Assembly (NCBI GenBank): GCA_947623645.1
Contig: CANQHK010000010.1
Span: 1-19,003 of the forward strand
Direction: 5' to 3'
From: an uncultured Bacilli bacterium
Lineage (GTDB): Bacteria > Bacillota_I > Bacilli_A > RF39 > UBA660
Length of the DNA: 19,003 nucleotides
The notes beneath the pieces are model-generated. The model searched no databases and had not been told where the DNA came from. It saw only the letters and a list, made by a program, of their open reading frames with translations. Positions within the stretch are counted from its first letter, which is position 1; each line of letters opens with the position of its first letter. A program made the position numbers and the translations under genes. Of this stretch, positions 1 to 7,204 are shown in pieces.

Positions 1-750
1 AAGTCAAAAGATGGAGATTTTTTTGTATCTGATTGGCTTAGAAATAGAAATACTATTGAATTTTTAGGAATTTGGGAAGAACTTCATAATCCTAATTTTA
101 ATTATGGCGAATTCGCCATAATTAAAAGTAAAGCAGGGTTAAATAGTTATAAGATTAGTGTTAAAGAATGGGTCAATAAAACGAATGCCATTGGTATAAT
201 ATCAAAAGCTGGAAGATATGGTGGAACATATGCCCATAAGGACATTGCTTTTGAATTTGGTATGTGGATTAGTCCAAAATTTAAATTATTATTAATCAAA
301 GAGTTTGAGAGACTAAAACAAGAAGAGCAAAAACAATTAGGATGGAGTGCTAAAAGGGAATTATCTAAAATTAATTATAGAATTCATACGGAAGCAATTA
401 AAAATAATTTAATACCACAAAAATTAAACAAAGAACAAATAAATTTTGTTTATGCTGAAGAAGCTGATGTGTTAAATATGGCATTATTTGGAATGACCGC
501 AAAAGAATGGAGAGCAAAAAATACTAGTTTAAATGGTAATATTAGAGATTATGCTTCTATTGATGAACTTATATGTTTGGCAAATTTAGAAAACTTAAAT
601 TCAGTATTTATTAATTATGGATTATCTCAAGCTGAAAGACTTGAGAGATTAAATAAAATTGCTATTTCACAAATAAAGATACTTTCAGAAGGCAATATTA
701 AATCTTTAAATAATAATGAAAAAAATATAAATGATAAACATGTCATTTGA
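1..750 (+). CDS. KilA-N domain protein (5' end outside the window)
   Basis: The frame is open from base 1 to a TGA at 748-750, so this is the 3' part of a longer gene. The first ATG in frame (262) is internal: the 87 residues before it already show KilA-N features, including a typical N-terminal stretch SKDGDFFVSDWLRNRNT and a block AHKDIAFEFGMWISPKFKLL that spans position 262. KilA-N is a DNA-binding domain found in phages, large DNA viruses and bacterial accessory regions. The C-terminal half (TAKEWRAKN, GNIRDYASIDEL) matches the extension commonly seen in Bacillota KilA-N proteins. Its molecular role is generally unknown; regulation or DNA binding in a prophage or mobile island is inferred. 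The gene is followed directly by a decayed RhuM-like fragment, which supports an accessory origin. Confidence 0.85.
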   Translation, partial: KSKDGDFFVSDWLRNRNTIEFLGIWEELHNPNFNYGEFAIIKSKAGLNSYKISVKEWVNKTNAIGIISKAGRYGGTYAHKDIAFEFGMWISPKFKLLLIKEFERLKQEEQKQLGWSAKRELSKINYRIHTEAIKNNLIPQKLNKEQINFVYAEEADVLNMALFGMTAKEWRAKNTSLNGNIRDYASIDELICLANLENLNSVFINYGLSQAERLERLNKIAISQIKILSEGNIKSLNNNEKNINDKHVI

Positions 751-883
751 AAGCACCATCGGACATACTGCTACCGAAATTATATTTACTAAAGTTAATT
801 CTAAAAAAGAAAATCTGACTCTTACTAATTTTAAAGGGAATTATCTAACAAGAAAAGAAACTGAAATGCTAAAAACCATTTAA
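740..883 (+). pseudogene. RhuM-family protein remnant (C-terminal fragment)
   Basis: An ATG at 740 overlaps the last 11 bases of the KilA-N gene in another frame and opens a 47-codon ORF ending at TAA 881-883. The peptide contains IGHTATEIIF and KKENLTLTNFKGNY. These resemble the C-terminal half of RhuM-family (virulence protein RhuM) sequences, which typically read HGHTAAE-[IV]-I ... NMGLT-[ST]-[FW]-KG. The large N-terminal part of that family is missing, and no SD sequence precedes the ATG. A one-base frame change near 875 would continue the reading through TIDDEGNTTYKVFF to a TAA near 928, so a frameshift is likely too. I read it as the stump of a deleted gene. It could still be a small expressed ORF, but nothing supports that. 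Confidence 0.6.
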
Positions 884-955
884 CTATTGATGATGAAGGG
901 AATACAACCTATAAAGTTTTTTTTTAAGGATTAGAACAAAATTTATGAAAATTTT

Positions 956-985
956 AAAAAGCAGAAATCTGCTTTTTTCTTTTTT
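956..985 (+). terminator. Intrinsic terminator after the RhuM remnant
   Basis: AAAAAGCAGA at 956-965 is complementary to TCTGCTTTTT at 968-977 and is followed by a T-rich run. This is a standard rho-independent terminator. A near copy of it lies about 210 bases downstream. Confidence 0.75.
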
Positions 986-1021
986 TAAGATATAGTAAGA
1001 GTATATGAGAATTAAAAATTT

Positions 1022-1065
1022 AAAGTGCAATATTTTTGAAAATAAAGTGCAATTTTTGCACTTTA
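1022..1065. promoter_or_regulatory. Operator-like repeat cluster (three AAAGTGCAA half-sites)
   Basis: AAAGTGCAA occurs at 1022-1030 and again at 1044-1052, exactly 22 bases apart (two helical turns). Its inverse TTGCACTTT follows at 1056-1064. The second and third copies form a palindrome with 10-base arms (TAAAGTGCAA / TTGCACTTTA, 1043-1065) around three T. The cluster lies just upstream of a promoter and looks like a repressor binding site. It could also fold as an RNA hairpin, but the direct repeat at helical phase favours protein binding. The regulator is not identified. Confidence 0.55.
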
Positions 1066-1069
1066 AATA

Positions 1070-1098
1070 TTACTGGATTATTCAATGAATGCTATAAT
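1070..1098 (+). promoter_or_regulatory. Promoter of a deleted gene
   Basis: A TATAAT -10 box at 1093-1098 sits 17 bases after a weak -35 (TTACTG, 1070-1075). It is followed by a good SD (AAGGAGAT, 1111-1118) and an ATG at 1128. The AAAGTGCAA operator-like cluster abuts its upstream side. Confidence 0.5.
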
Positions 1099-1127
1099 AA
1101 AATATAGTCTAAGGAGATATTTGATAT

Positions 1128-1148
1128 ATGGGTAAAGATAGAAGTTGA
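1128..1148 (+). pseudogene. Six-codon ORF stump with intact SD
   Basis: ATG at 1128 has an AAGGAGAT SD nine bases upstream but reads only MGKDRS before TGA (1146-1148). A terminator follows within about 20 bases. The combination of promoter, SD, start and terminator with almost no coding sequence suggests that the gene body was deleted. A leader peptide is possible, but no regulated ORF follows it in the same transcript before the terminator. Confidence 0.4.
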
Positions 1149-1166
1149 AAGAAAATGGTAAGATTT

Positions 1167-1197
1167 TTAAAGGCAGGAATCTGCTTTTTTTCTTTTT
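1167..1197 (+). terminator. Intrinsic terminator, near copy of the one at 956
   Basis: AAGGCAG (1170-1176) pairs with CTGCTTT (1181-1187, one G-T wobble), followed by a long T run. The core differs from the 956-985 terminator by only a few bases, so the two bracket the orphan promoter unit. Any CDS start placed upstream of this hairpin for the next gene would read through it and is unlikely. Confidence 0.65.
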
Positions 1198-1235
1198 TGA
1201 AAGATCAATCATATATTATAGTAGAGGGGGATACA

Positions 1236-1526
1236 ATGTACGAAGATATTGATATTTTAGAAATCGATTCGATTGCAATTGATGATAATTTGATTGATAT
1301 TCGAGAAAAGTATGAGTATATCTTAGGAAGTATTCATAAGAGTAAAAATATACCATATAATTATTTAATGATGATGCCAGAAAATTATTTGGATAAAAAT
1401 AAAACATATTATTTATACTGTGATAGTGGATCGAAAAGTAGAAGAGTATGTGAAATTTTAAATCAAAAAGGTTATCACACCGTTGATTTAATTGGAGGAT
1501 ATCGAAGATATCTTTTAGGAAAGTAA
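1236..1526 (+). CDS. Single-domain rhodanese-like protein
   Basis: A 96-residue protein that spans one rhodanese domain. The family motif order is present: IDIRE near residues 20-24, GSIHKSKNIPYN near 31-42 (the usual G-H-I-x-x-A-x-N-I-P segment) and an active-site loop CDSGSKSRR starting at Cys62, equivalent to the CxxGxRS sulfur-carrying loop. Such proteins move sulfane sulfur between persulfide donors and acceptors in the cytoplasm; the substrate here cannot be told. The start was set at ATG 1236 because GAGGGGG (1224-1230) lies just before it and because the upstream in-frame ATG at 1155 precedes a terminator hairpin. A terminator overlaps its stop codon, so it appears to be monocistronic. 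Confidence 0.85.
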   Translation: MYEDIDILEIDSIAIDDNLIDIREKYEYILGSIHKSKNIPYNYLMMMPENYLDKNKTYYLYCDSGSKSRRVCEILNQKGYHTVDLIGGYRRYLLGK

Positions 1527-1548
1527 GAGAAAAATCTTACTTTTTTTT
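1521..1548 (+). terminator. Terminator of the rhodanese gene
   Basis: AAGTAAGA (1521-1528) pairs with TCTTACTT (1535-1542), then a T run. The stop codon TAA (1524-1526) lies inside the left arm. Confidence 0.8.
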
Positions 1549-1566
1549 GGAAATCCAATAAATTTC

Positions 1567-1595
1567 TTCGAATATTCTAAAAAGTATGATATAAT
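1567..1595 (+). promoter_or_regulatory. Promoter of the DUF368-uppP-ZIP operon
   Basis: Extended -10: TGATATAAT at 1587-1595, with TATAAT at 1590-1595. The matching -35 (TTCGAA, 1567-1572, 17-base spacer) is poor, which is usual for extended -10 promoters. Confidence 0.6.
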
Positions 1596-1634
1596 ATATA
1601 ATAACGAATTAAGAAAATAAACGGAGGAGTTACT

Positions 1635-2495
1635 GTGAAAGAAAAAATCATATTGATTGTAAAAGGATTTATTATGGGAATTGCCAATATCATACCAGGA
1701 GTTTCTGGAGGAACTTTAGCAATGACCTTAGGAATTTATGAGCAATTTATTTCATCCATTTCTCATTTCTTTGAGAAGATAAAAGAAAATTTGAGTTTTT
1801 TACTTCCTATTTTACTAGGAATTGGTTTAGCTTTAGTTTCTATGAGTCGAGTCATAGATTTTAGTTATCAAAATTATCCTCTTCCAACAACATTATTCTT
1901 TATTGGACTGGTTCTTGGTGGAGTTCCGATGATTTATAAAAAAATTCAAGGAAAAGAAAATAGAAAAGTATCGAATATCATCATTTTCCTGATTACTTTT
2001 TCACTCGTTATTTTTATGGCTTTGGCAGGAAGAATTTTTGAAGGAATGGGAGATGTTGATTTACATCATTTAAACTTTCTTGGTTATATTCTTTTGTTTA
2101 TCGTTGGAATGATTGCTGCAGGAACGATGGTAATTCCTGGAGTAAGTGGATCTTTAATGTTAATGTTACTGGGGTATTATTATCCAATCATCGCTTTAAT
2201 TAAAGAGTTGACCGCTTTTCACGATTTATTTTCCAATCTTCTTGTTGCAGGAGTTTTTGGAATTGGCGTTGTCGTTGGATTTATTGGAATTAGTAAACTC
2301 ATTGAATTTTTATTTCAGAAACACGAAAAGAAATTTTATTTTGGAGTTTTCGGATTTATTCTTGCGAGTGCACCAGCAATTATTCTGTCTGCTCTAGAAG
2401 AAGTTACGTTTATTTTAAACCCTGTACAAGTTCTATTAGCAATTGTATTCTTTGGACTTGGAATCTTTATATCATATATGTTAGGAGAGAAATAA
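1635..2495 (+). CDS. DUF368 membrane protein, probable polyprenyl-phosphate transporter (PopT type)
   Basis: A 286-residue polytopic membrane protein. It has the two halves typical of DUF368, each with a glycine/proline signature: ANIIPGVSGGTLA near residues 17-29 and TMVIPGVSGSLML near 165-177. The DUF368 family includes PopT, reported to return undecaprenyl phosphate from the outer to the inner face of the membrane. That function is taken from the family and is not provable here. The start is GTG 1635, placed by GGAGGAG at 1623-1629. The next gene, uppP, begins one base after its stop. Since UppP makes undecaprenyl phosphate on the outer face, the pair would act in sequence: dephosphorylate, then flip the carrier back for peptidoglycan precursor synthesis. 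Confidence 0.85.
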   Translation: MKEKIILIVKGFIMGIANIIPGVSGGTLAMTLGIYEQFISSISHFFEKIKENLSFLLPILLGIGLALVSMSRVIDFSYQNYPLPTTLFFIGLVLGGVPMIYKKIQGKENRKVSNIIIFLITFSLVIFMALAGRIFEGMGDVDLHHLNFLGYILLFIVGMIAAGTMVIPGVSGSLMLMLLGYYYPIIALIKELTAFHDLFSNLLVAGVFGIGVVVGFIGISKLIEFLFQKHEKKFYFGVFGFILASAPAIILSALEEVTFILNPVQVLLAIVFFGLGIFISYMLGEK

Positions 2496-2496
2496 T

Positions 2497-3312
2497 ATGG
2501 ATTTTGGAATTGTTATTCTTGCTATTATTCAAGGAATTGCAGAATTTTTACCCATTTCATCAAGTGCTCATTTAATTTTATTTAGAGATTTATTTGGAAT
2601 TGGAGCAAGTAGTGTTAGTGGAGATTTAGCTCTTGCTTTTGATATTGCTCTTCATTTTGGAACCCTTCTTGCTATTTGCTTATACTTTTTTAAAGACTTT
2701 TGGAATATGGTTGTGAAAGGATTTACTAAAGGAGTATCCGATAAAGAAGGAAAAATTCTTTGGTATTTAGTCGCTGCAACGATTCCTGCTGCAATTGTTG
2801 GAGTTTTATTCGAAGATAAAATTGAAGAACTCATTCGAACAAACTTTATTTTAATTGCTTCTGCACTAATTATTATGGGTGTTTTAATCTATTTAGCAGA
2901 TAAATATAGTAAAAGTGAAAAAACAATTGAAGATATGACTTTAAAAGATGCAATTCTAATTGGTTGTAGTCAAGTTTTTGCACTCATTCCTGGTTTTTCT
3001 AGAAGTGGTACGACCATTGCTGCTAGTAGATGTTTAAAATTAACAAAAGAAGATGCAGCAAAGTTTTCGTTTTTCTTGTCAGCACCCGTTGTTGCTGGAG
3101 CAGTGGTACTCAGTTTATTAAAAGGGGAGACAATCGCTTTGATTAGCGCGAACTTAAGTGTCTTTATCGTAGGAGTTTTGGTAAGTTTTATAGCAGGTCT
3201 TCTCTGTATTGAATTTTTGTTGAAATACTTAAGAAAACATGATTTTAAACTCTTTATGATTTATCGAATCCTCCTTGGAGTGCTTGTCATTCTTTATACA
3301 GTTTGGAGGTAA
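2497..3312 (+). CDS. uppP: Undecaprenyl-diphosphate phosphatase (BacA/UppP family)
   Basis: A 271-residue integral membrane protein of the usual family length. It carries the two diagnostic motifs: QGIAEFLPISSSAHLI (residues about 11-26, with the essential Glu and Ser residues) and PGFSRSGTTIAASR (about 165-178). The enzyme removes one phosphate from undecaprenyl diphosphate released by cell-wall polymerases, allowing the lipid carrier to be reused, and it confers bacitracin tolerance when abundant. It starts one base after the DUF368 stop and its own 3' end contains the SD (GGAGG, 3305-3309) of the next gene, so translation of the three genes is probably coupled. Confidence 0.95.
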   Translation: MDFGIVILAIIQGIAEFLPISSSAHLILFRDLFGIGASSVSGDLALAFDIALHFGTLLAICLYFFKDFWNMVVKGFTKGVSDKEGKILWYLVAATIPAAIVGVLFEDKIEELIRTNFILIASALIIMGVLIYLADKYSKSEKTIEDMTLKDAILIGCSQVFALIPGFSRSGTTIAASRCLKLTKEDAAKFSFFLSAPVVAGAVVLSLLKGETIALISANLSVFIVGVLVSFIAGLLCIEFLLKYLRKHDFKLFMIYRILLGVLVILYTVWR

Positions 3313-3316
3313 TAAG

Positions 3317-4063
3317 ATGGGACTTTGGCTAACGTTTCTTTTAGGAATTTTTATGATACTGGGAGCAATTATTGCTTTTTATACAGATGAAAGTGAGAAG
3401 TTTGTAGAATTTTCAATTGCACTTGCAACAGGAGTTATTTTTATGCTCATTCTTCTTGATTTAATTCCTGAAGTTATGGAAGTAGTACCTTATCGAGGAA
3501 TCTTTAAAGGGTTTGCCATTTTTTCAGGAATTGCTTTTGGTTTTGTTTTGCTTCTTGTTCTGGACAAGTTTGTTCCCAATCATGAAGAAGACGAAAAAGA
3601 TATCACGGATGATGATCAAAATTTAGGACATATTGGTCTGGTTTCATCGATTGCATTATTTGTTCATAATATGGTTGAGGGAATTGCAATTTATATGTTA
3701 TCCATGCAGGATGTGAAAGCTGCTTTTATGGCAAGTGTTGGAGTAGGGCTTCACAATCTTCCTTTAGGAATGGTTATTGCTAGTGCAATTTATCAACAAA
3801 ATAAAGATAAAAAGAAAACGATGACCTTAATTTCTTTCGTTGCACTTTCTACCTTTATGGGAGGTCTTCTTGTATTTTTGTTTCCGGTTGCAAATTATAT
3901 CGAAATACTCGAAGCCATTAGCTTAACTTTAACAATTGGAATGCTTCTATTTATTCTATTTATGGAACTTGTTCCAAAAATGCGAAAAACAAAGAATACA
4001 AAAGTAAGTTTTGCAGGATTCTTTATGGGAGTTGTTCTTCTTATTATTAGTTCACTTTTGTAA
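3317..4063 (+). CDS. ZIP family metal transporter
   Basis: A 248-residue, multi-spanning membrane protein. ZIP signatures are present in two successive helices: HNMVEGIAIY (fourth helix type) and GLHNLPLGMVIAS (fifth helix type); their His, Asn and Glu residues form the metal site in ZIP proteins. Before them is an acidic loop (HEEDEKDITDDD), in the place of the variable metal-binding loop. ZIP proteins bring Zn, Fe or Mn into the cytoplasm; specificity is not visible. Start at ATG 3317 follows the SD GGAGG. An in-frame ATG 42 bases upstream lies within uppP and has no SD. Last gene of the operon. Confidence 0.88.
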   Translation: MGLWLTFLLGIFMILGAIIAFYTDESEKFVEFSIALATGVIFMLILLDLIPEVMEVVPYRGIFKGFAIFSGIAFGFVLLLVLDKFVPNHEEDEKDITDDDQNLGHIGLVSSIALFVHNMVEGIAIYMLSMQDVKAAFMASVGVGLHNLPLGMVIASAIYQQNKDKKKTMTLISFVALSTFMGGLLVFLFPVANYIEILEAISLTLTIGMLLFILFMELVPKMRKTKNTKVSFAGFFMGVVLLIISSLL

Positions 4064-4094
4064 AAAATAGATATATTTGCACCCTTTTTGGGAG

Positions 4095-4161
4095 AATGGA
4101 TTATCAAGAATTGTAAGAACAATAAAATTTTGTTCTAGGTATTTTGGAATCCATTTTTTTT
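4095..4161 (+). terminator. Two-level hairpin terminator after the ZIP gene
   Basis: The outer arms AATGGATT (4095-4102) and AATCCATT (4148-4155) enclose an inner hairpin AGAACAA (4116-4122) / TTGTTCT (4130-4136). A T run follows the outer arm. The nested form is longer than the other terminators in the window. Confidence 0.55.
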
Positions 4162-4169
4162 GTGGTGGA

Positions 4170-4203
4170 ATACTTGACAAGTATAGAGATTCTGGATTAA
4201 AAT
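4170..4203 (+). promoter_or_regulatory. Promoter of the ABC transporter gene with palindromic operator
   Basis: A consensus -35 TTGACA at 4174-4179 and TAAAAT at 4198-4203 (spacer 18) make a good sigma-A promoter. The -35 sits inside a perfect 15-base palindrome, ATACTTG-A-CAAGTAT (4170-4184). A protein bound there would block RNA polymerase, so this looks like a repressor operator. The regulator gene is not in the window. Confidence 0.6.
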
Positions 4204-4231
4204 AAAAACGTAATAGGAAGAGTGGTTGGTT

Positions 4232-6946
4232 ATGATAGAATTTCGCAATGTTTATAAAACATATAAATCTAAAAAAGGAATCTCTACGGAAGCTTTAAAA
4301 GATGTTTCTTTTACTCTTCCAGAAAAAGGTTTCATTTTTATTTTAGGAAAAAGTGGAAGTGGTAAATCAACTTTATTAAATATTCTTGGTGGACTTGATA
4401 AATGTAGTAAAGGGGAAATAATGGTTGATGGATACAATATCAAAAAGTTTAAAAATAAAGATTTTGATTACTACCGTAATACATACATTGGATTTGTTTT
4501 TCAAGAATTTAATTTATTAGAAGATTACAATGTTTATGATAATATTGTTCTTTCCCTAAAACTTCAAAAAGAAAAGGCAAAATTAGAAGTTGTCGATTCT
4601 TTATTAAAAAAAGTAGGAATCGAAGGCCTTGGAAAAAGAAAAATTAATGAACTTTCTGGTGGTCAAAAGCAAAGAGTTGCGATTGCTCGTGCTCTTATTA
4701 AAAATCCTAAAATTATTTTGGCGGATGAACCAACAGGATCTTTGGATGAAGAAACAGGACGTCAAATATTTGATTTGTTAAAAGAAATTAGTAAAGAAAA
4801 ACTGGTTGTGGTAGTATCGCACGATGTTGAATCAGCGAATACTTATGCGGATGGGATTTTAAAAATTCATGATGGAGAAATTGTTTCCAATAGTATTTTA
4901 GAAAAGAATGAATCAAAAGAGAGCTTTCAAGCGAAAAAATCGAAGTTGCCATTTTTCTCTAGTTTAAAATTTGCATCGATGAATTTGAAAGCTAAAAAGT
5001 TGCGCCTTGCTTTTACTGTTTTACTTCTTACGATGGCTCTTATTTTTGTTGGACTTTCGATGATTCTTTCAAAATTTAACATTGAAAAAAGTTATGCTAA
5101 AACCATGGTAGATACAAAGGAAGAGTATGTAATGGTTCAGAAAGGAAACTATAATAATTCGGATGATTCTTGGTATGTTAGCGGGGAAGATGTTGAACTT
5201 ACCGATGAGGATGTTCTGAATATTCAAAAAGATGCAGATACTCCTTATGCAATTGGGTACAAATTAAATGAAAATAATAAGAATATTGGTTTTACGATTA
5301 ATTTTAAAAGTAGTTACAATTTAAAAACAACTCCTGTATATTATTTGTTTATTCCGTTAGAATATAATTTTATTTTTGTTGAAGCAAATGAAAATTTTAT
5401 AAACCAGAAGATAATTGGGCGGTATCCCCAAAATAGCGATGAGATTATGATTCACAGTTATCTTGCAGATTTTATTATGAAATATGGAATTTTAGTATAT
5501 AATGAAGAAAAAAATTACTATAAAGAAGATTATTATATTCCAAAAAGTTACGAAGAGTTCGTAAAGAGTGACAAATACTTAAAACTTGGTAGCAGTAAAG
5601 TGAAAGTATCGGGAATTATCTTGGATGAAACAGAAGAGTTTGAAAATTTAAAAAATCTTACGTTTGATCAAGTTATTTCCAAGGAAGAGTGGTTCGGACT
5701 TCCCCAATATCGATATAACTATAGTAAGTTTAGTAAAAAATTTGCAAGTGAACCTTTGAATATTTATGTTACGAAAGACTTTGCAAAGAATCTTCCTTTA
5801 AAAAAGAATAGTACCCTTGATTCGGAAATTTATAGAAGTCGCTTAACTTTCCAAGGAAAAGAGTATGGGATTTCTGATACTTGGAGTTTTCTTGATAAAA
5901 AGATATCTTACATAAATACAGAAAAGTTTGATGCAACGGATACATTAAATAGCCATGAGATTCTTATTAATGAATCTGTCTTAGATCGCATAACGTCAAA
6001 TAATTATAGTAAGTTAAAGGAACAATATATTCAAGATTACAATAAAAATATCAAACAGTTGGAAGAAGAAAATAAAGAAATTATGAAGAGAAACCAAGTA
6101 TTACTTGATGAATATAACCAACAACTGGAAACTTCTAGTGAGGTAGATTTTCCTACTTTGGAAGAAGAAAAAGAAATTCTTTATAAAAGTGATGAAGAAT
6201 TAACAATCGAATTTGCCCAAAATTTTATGAGGGAAAATAATCTCTTTAATTCTTCTCTAACACTTCAATTTTTCGATCAAGAATCGAACGAAAATAAGGC
6301 TTCTATGGAGGTACTTGTTCGGGGAGTTCAATTAGATGATGAAGATACCATTTATATGGCAAATGATCTTGCCAATGATTTGATGAGAGATAATTATTCG
6401 AAAGTTATGGTTTTATTAAAAAATAAGGATTCAAAAAAGTTCGAACAGATTTTTCATCATTTTCCAATAGAGGATAGTAAATATTATAGTACGACAATTT
6501 ATAGTAGCACGATTGGTCAAGTGCAACTTGTTCTTCAAAGTGTTTGCTCTTTGGCTTTTTATGCGAGTATTGTCTTTGGTGTATTTGCATTTTTCTTATT
6601 AACGAATTTTATTGTAAATTCTATTTATTATAGTAAAAGGACAATTGGAATTTTGAGAGGACTTGGAGCTCGAAAAAAAGATGTGTTTGAAATTTTTCTA
6701 CACGAAGGTTTGATGATTGGAATTTTTTCAGCGTTCTTGTCGCTTATGATATTATCGCTTTTTGTGTTCTTTATGAACCGTGCTATCTATAGTCATTTAT
6801 TTTTCAAAATTCAGTTTATTGAATTGACAATTTCAACAACACTCATTATTTTTGGAAGTGTAATTTTCATTATATTTTTCTCTTCATTGTTTACAGTTCG
6901 AAAGATTGCTAAAATGAAACCAATCGATGCAATTTTAAATAAATAA
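4232..6946 (+). CDS. MacB-like ABC exporter: ATPase fused to FtsX-type permease
   Basis: A 904-residue fusion. Residues 1 to about 225 form an ABC ATPase: Walker A GKSGSGKST (39-47), signature LSGGQ (141-145), Walker B ILADE (E166) and the VVSHD switch. A first membrane helix follows near 255-275. Next is an extracytoplasmic region of about 460 residues with a coiled-coil stretch around 610-640. Three C-terminal helices carry the FtsX signature and end in RKIAKMKPIDAIL. This four-helix layout is that of MacB/LolCD-type mechanotransmission transporters, which act on substrates outside the membrane, often peptides or lipopeptides. The substrate is unknown. ATG 4232 was chosen because AGGAAG (4215-4220) precedes it; a TTG at 4226 is a possible alternative. 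No partner two-component system is adjacent. The gene stands alone between two terminators. Confidence 0.88.
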   Translation: MIEFRNVYKTYKSKKGISTEALKDVSFTLPEKGFIFILGKSGSGKSTLLNILGGLDKCSKGEIMVDGYNIKKFKNKDFDYYRNTYIGFVFQEFNLLEDYNVYDNIVLSLKLQKEKAKLEVVDSLLKKVGIEGLGKRKINELSGGQKQRVAIARALIKNPKIILADEPTGSLDEETGRQIFDLLKEISKEKLVVVVSHDVESANTYADGILKIHDGEIVSNSILEKNESKESFQAKKSKLPFFSSLKFASMNLKAKKLRLAFTVLLLTMALIFVGLSMILSKFNIEKSYAKTMVDTKEEYVMVQKGNYNNSDDSWYVSGEDVELTDEDVLNIQKDADTPYAIGYKLNENNKNIGFTINFKSSYNLKTTPVYYLFIPLEYNFIFVEANENFINQKIIGRYPQNSDEIMIHSYLADFIMKYGILVYNEEKNYYKEDYYIPKSYEEFVKSDKYLKLGSSKVKVSGIILDETEEFENLKNLTFDQVISKEEWFGLPQYRYNYSKFSKKFASEPLNIYVTKDFAKNLPLKKNSTLDSEIYRSRLTFQGKEYGISDTWSFLDKKISYINTEKFDATDTLNSHEILINESVLDRITSNNYSKLKEQYIQDYNKNIKQLEEENKEIMKRNQVLLDEYNQQLETSSEVDFPTLEEEKEILYKSDEELTIEFAQNFMRENNLFNSSLTLQFFDQESNENKASMEVLVRGVQLDDEDTIYMANDLANDLMRDNYSKVMVLLKNKDSKKFEQIFHHFPIEDSKYYSTTIYSSTIGQVQLVLQSVCSLAFYASIVFGVFAFFLLTNFIVNSIYYSKRTIGILRGLGARKKDVFEIFLHEGLMIGIFSAFLSLMILSLFVFFMNRAIYSHLFFKIQFIELTISTTLIIFGSVIFIIFFSSLFTVRKIAKMKPIDAILNK

Positions 6947-6959
6947 AATGAATTGAAAA

Positions 6960-6997
6960 AGGTATGTAGGAATTTCTTACATACTTCTTTTTTTTTA
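6960..6997 (+). terminator. Terminator of the ABC transporter gene
   Basis: GTATGTA (6962-6968) pairs with TACATAC (6978-6984), followed by a T-rich run. Confidence 0.75.
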
Positions 6998-7125
6998 AAA
7001 TATGTTTATAGAGTTCTTTATGTGATTATGATTAATTTTTCTTTTAAATGTTTATAAGCTTGTTTAAAAATTTATTAAACATCTTGGAAAAAACCTTAAT
7101 TTTTTTTATTGAAAGTAGAAAAGTA

Positions 7126-7200
7126 TATACAGAAATATAGATTTATGGTATAATCAAAGTATAATCAGGAGGAGAAATCCTTCTTAAAAGAAGAGGTGTT
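7126..7200 (+). promoter_or_regulatory. Promoter and leader of the LRR surface protein gene
   Basis: Extended -10 TGGTATAAT (7146-7154), with a second TATAATCA copy at 7160-7167, 11 bases on. The -35 for the first is TATACA (7126-7131). The leader holds a strong SD-like AGGAGGAG (7168-7175) with no start codon at a useful distance. It then has a small hairpin CTTCT/AGAAG (7180-7184 / 7189-7193) whose right arm touches the true SD GAGGTG (7193-7198). This may tune translation, but the stem is only 5 bp. Confidence 0.5.
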
Positions 7201-7204
7201 TTAA

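Noticed and set aside
262..264. ATG as the start of the KilA-N protein
   Set aside because: The frame is open back to base 1 and the upstream residues belong to the KilA-N domain, so this Met is internal.
1155..1235. Upstream ATG extending the rhodanese gene by 27 codons
   Set aside because: The extension runs through a terminator hairpin and T run and has no SD; ATG 1236 has a GAGGGGG SD and gives a normal domain boundary.
3275..3316. Longer ZIP transporter starting inside uppP
   Set aside because: No SD before that ATG; ATG 3317 has GGAGG at a proper distance and begins directly with the first membrane helix.
4064..4161. Riboswitch or T-box in the region after the ZIP gene
   Set aside because: It lies downstream of the ZIP gene and upstream of the ABC promoter, ends in a T run and shows none of the conserved bases of known riboswitches; read as a terminator.
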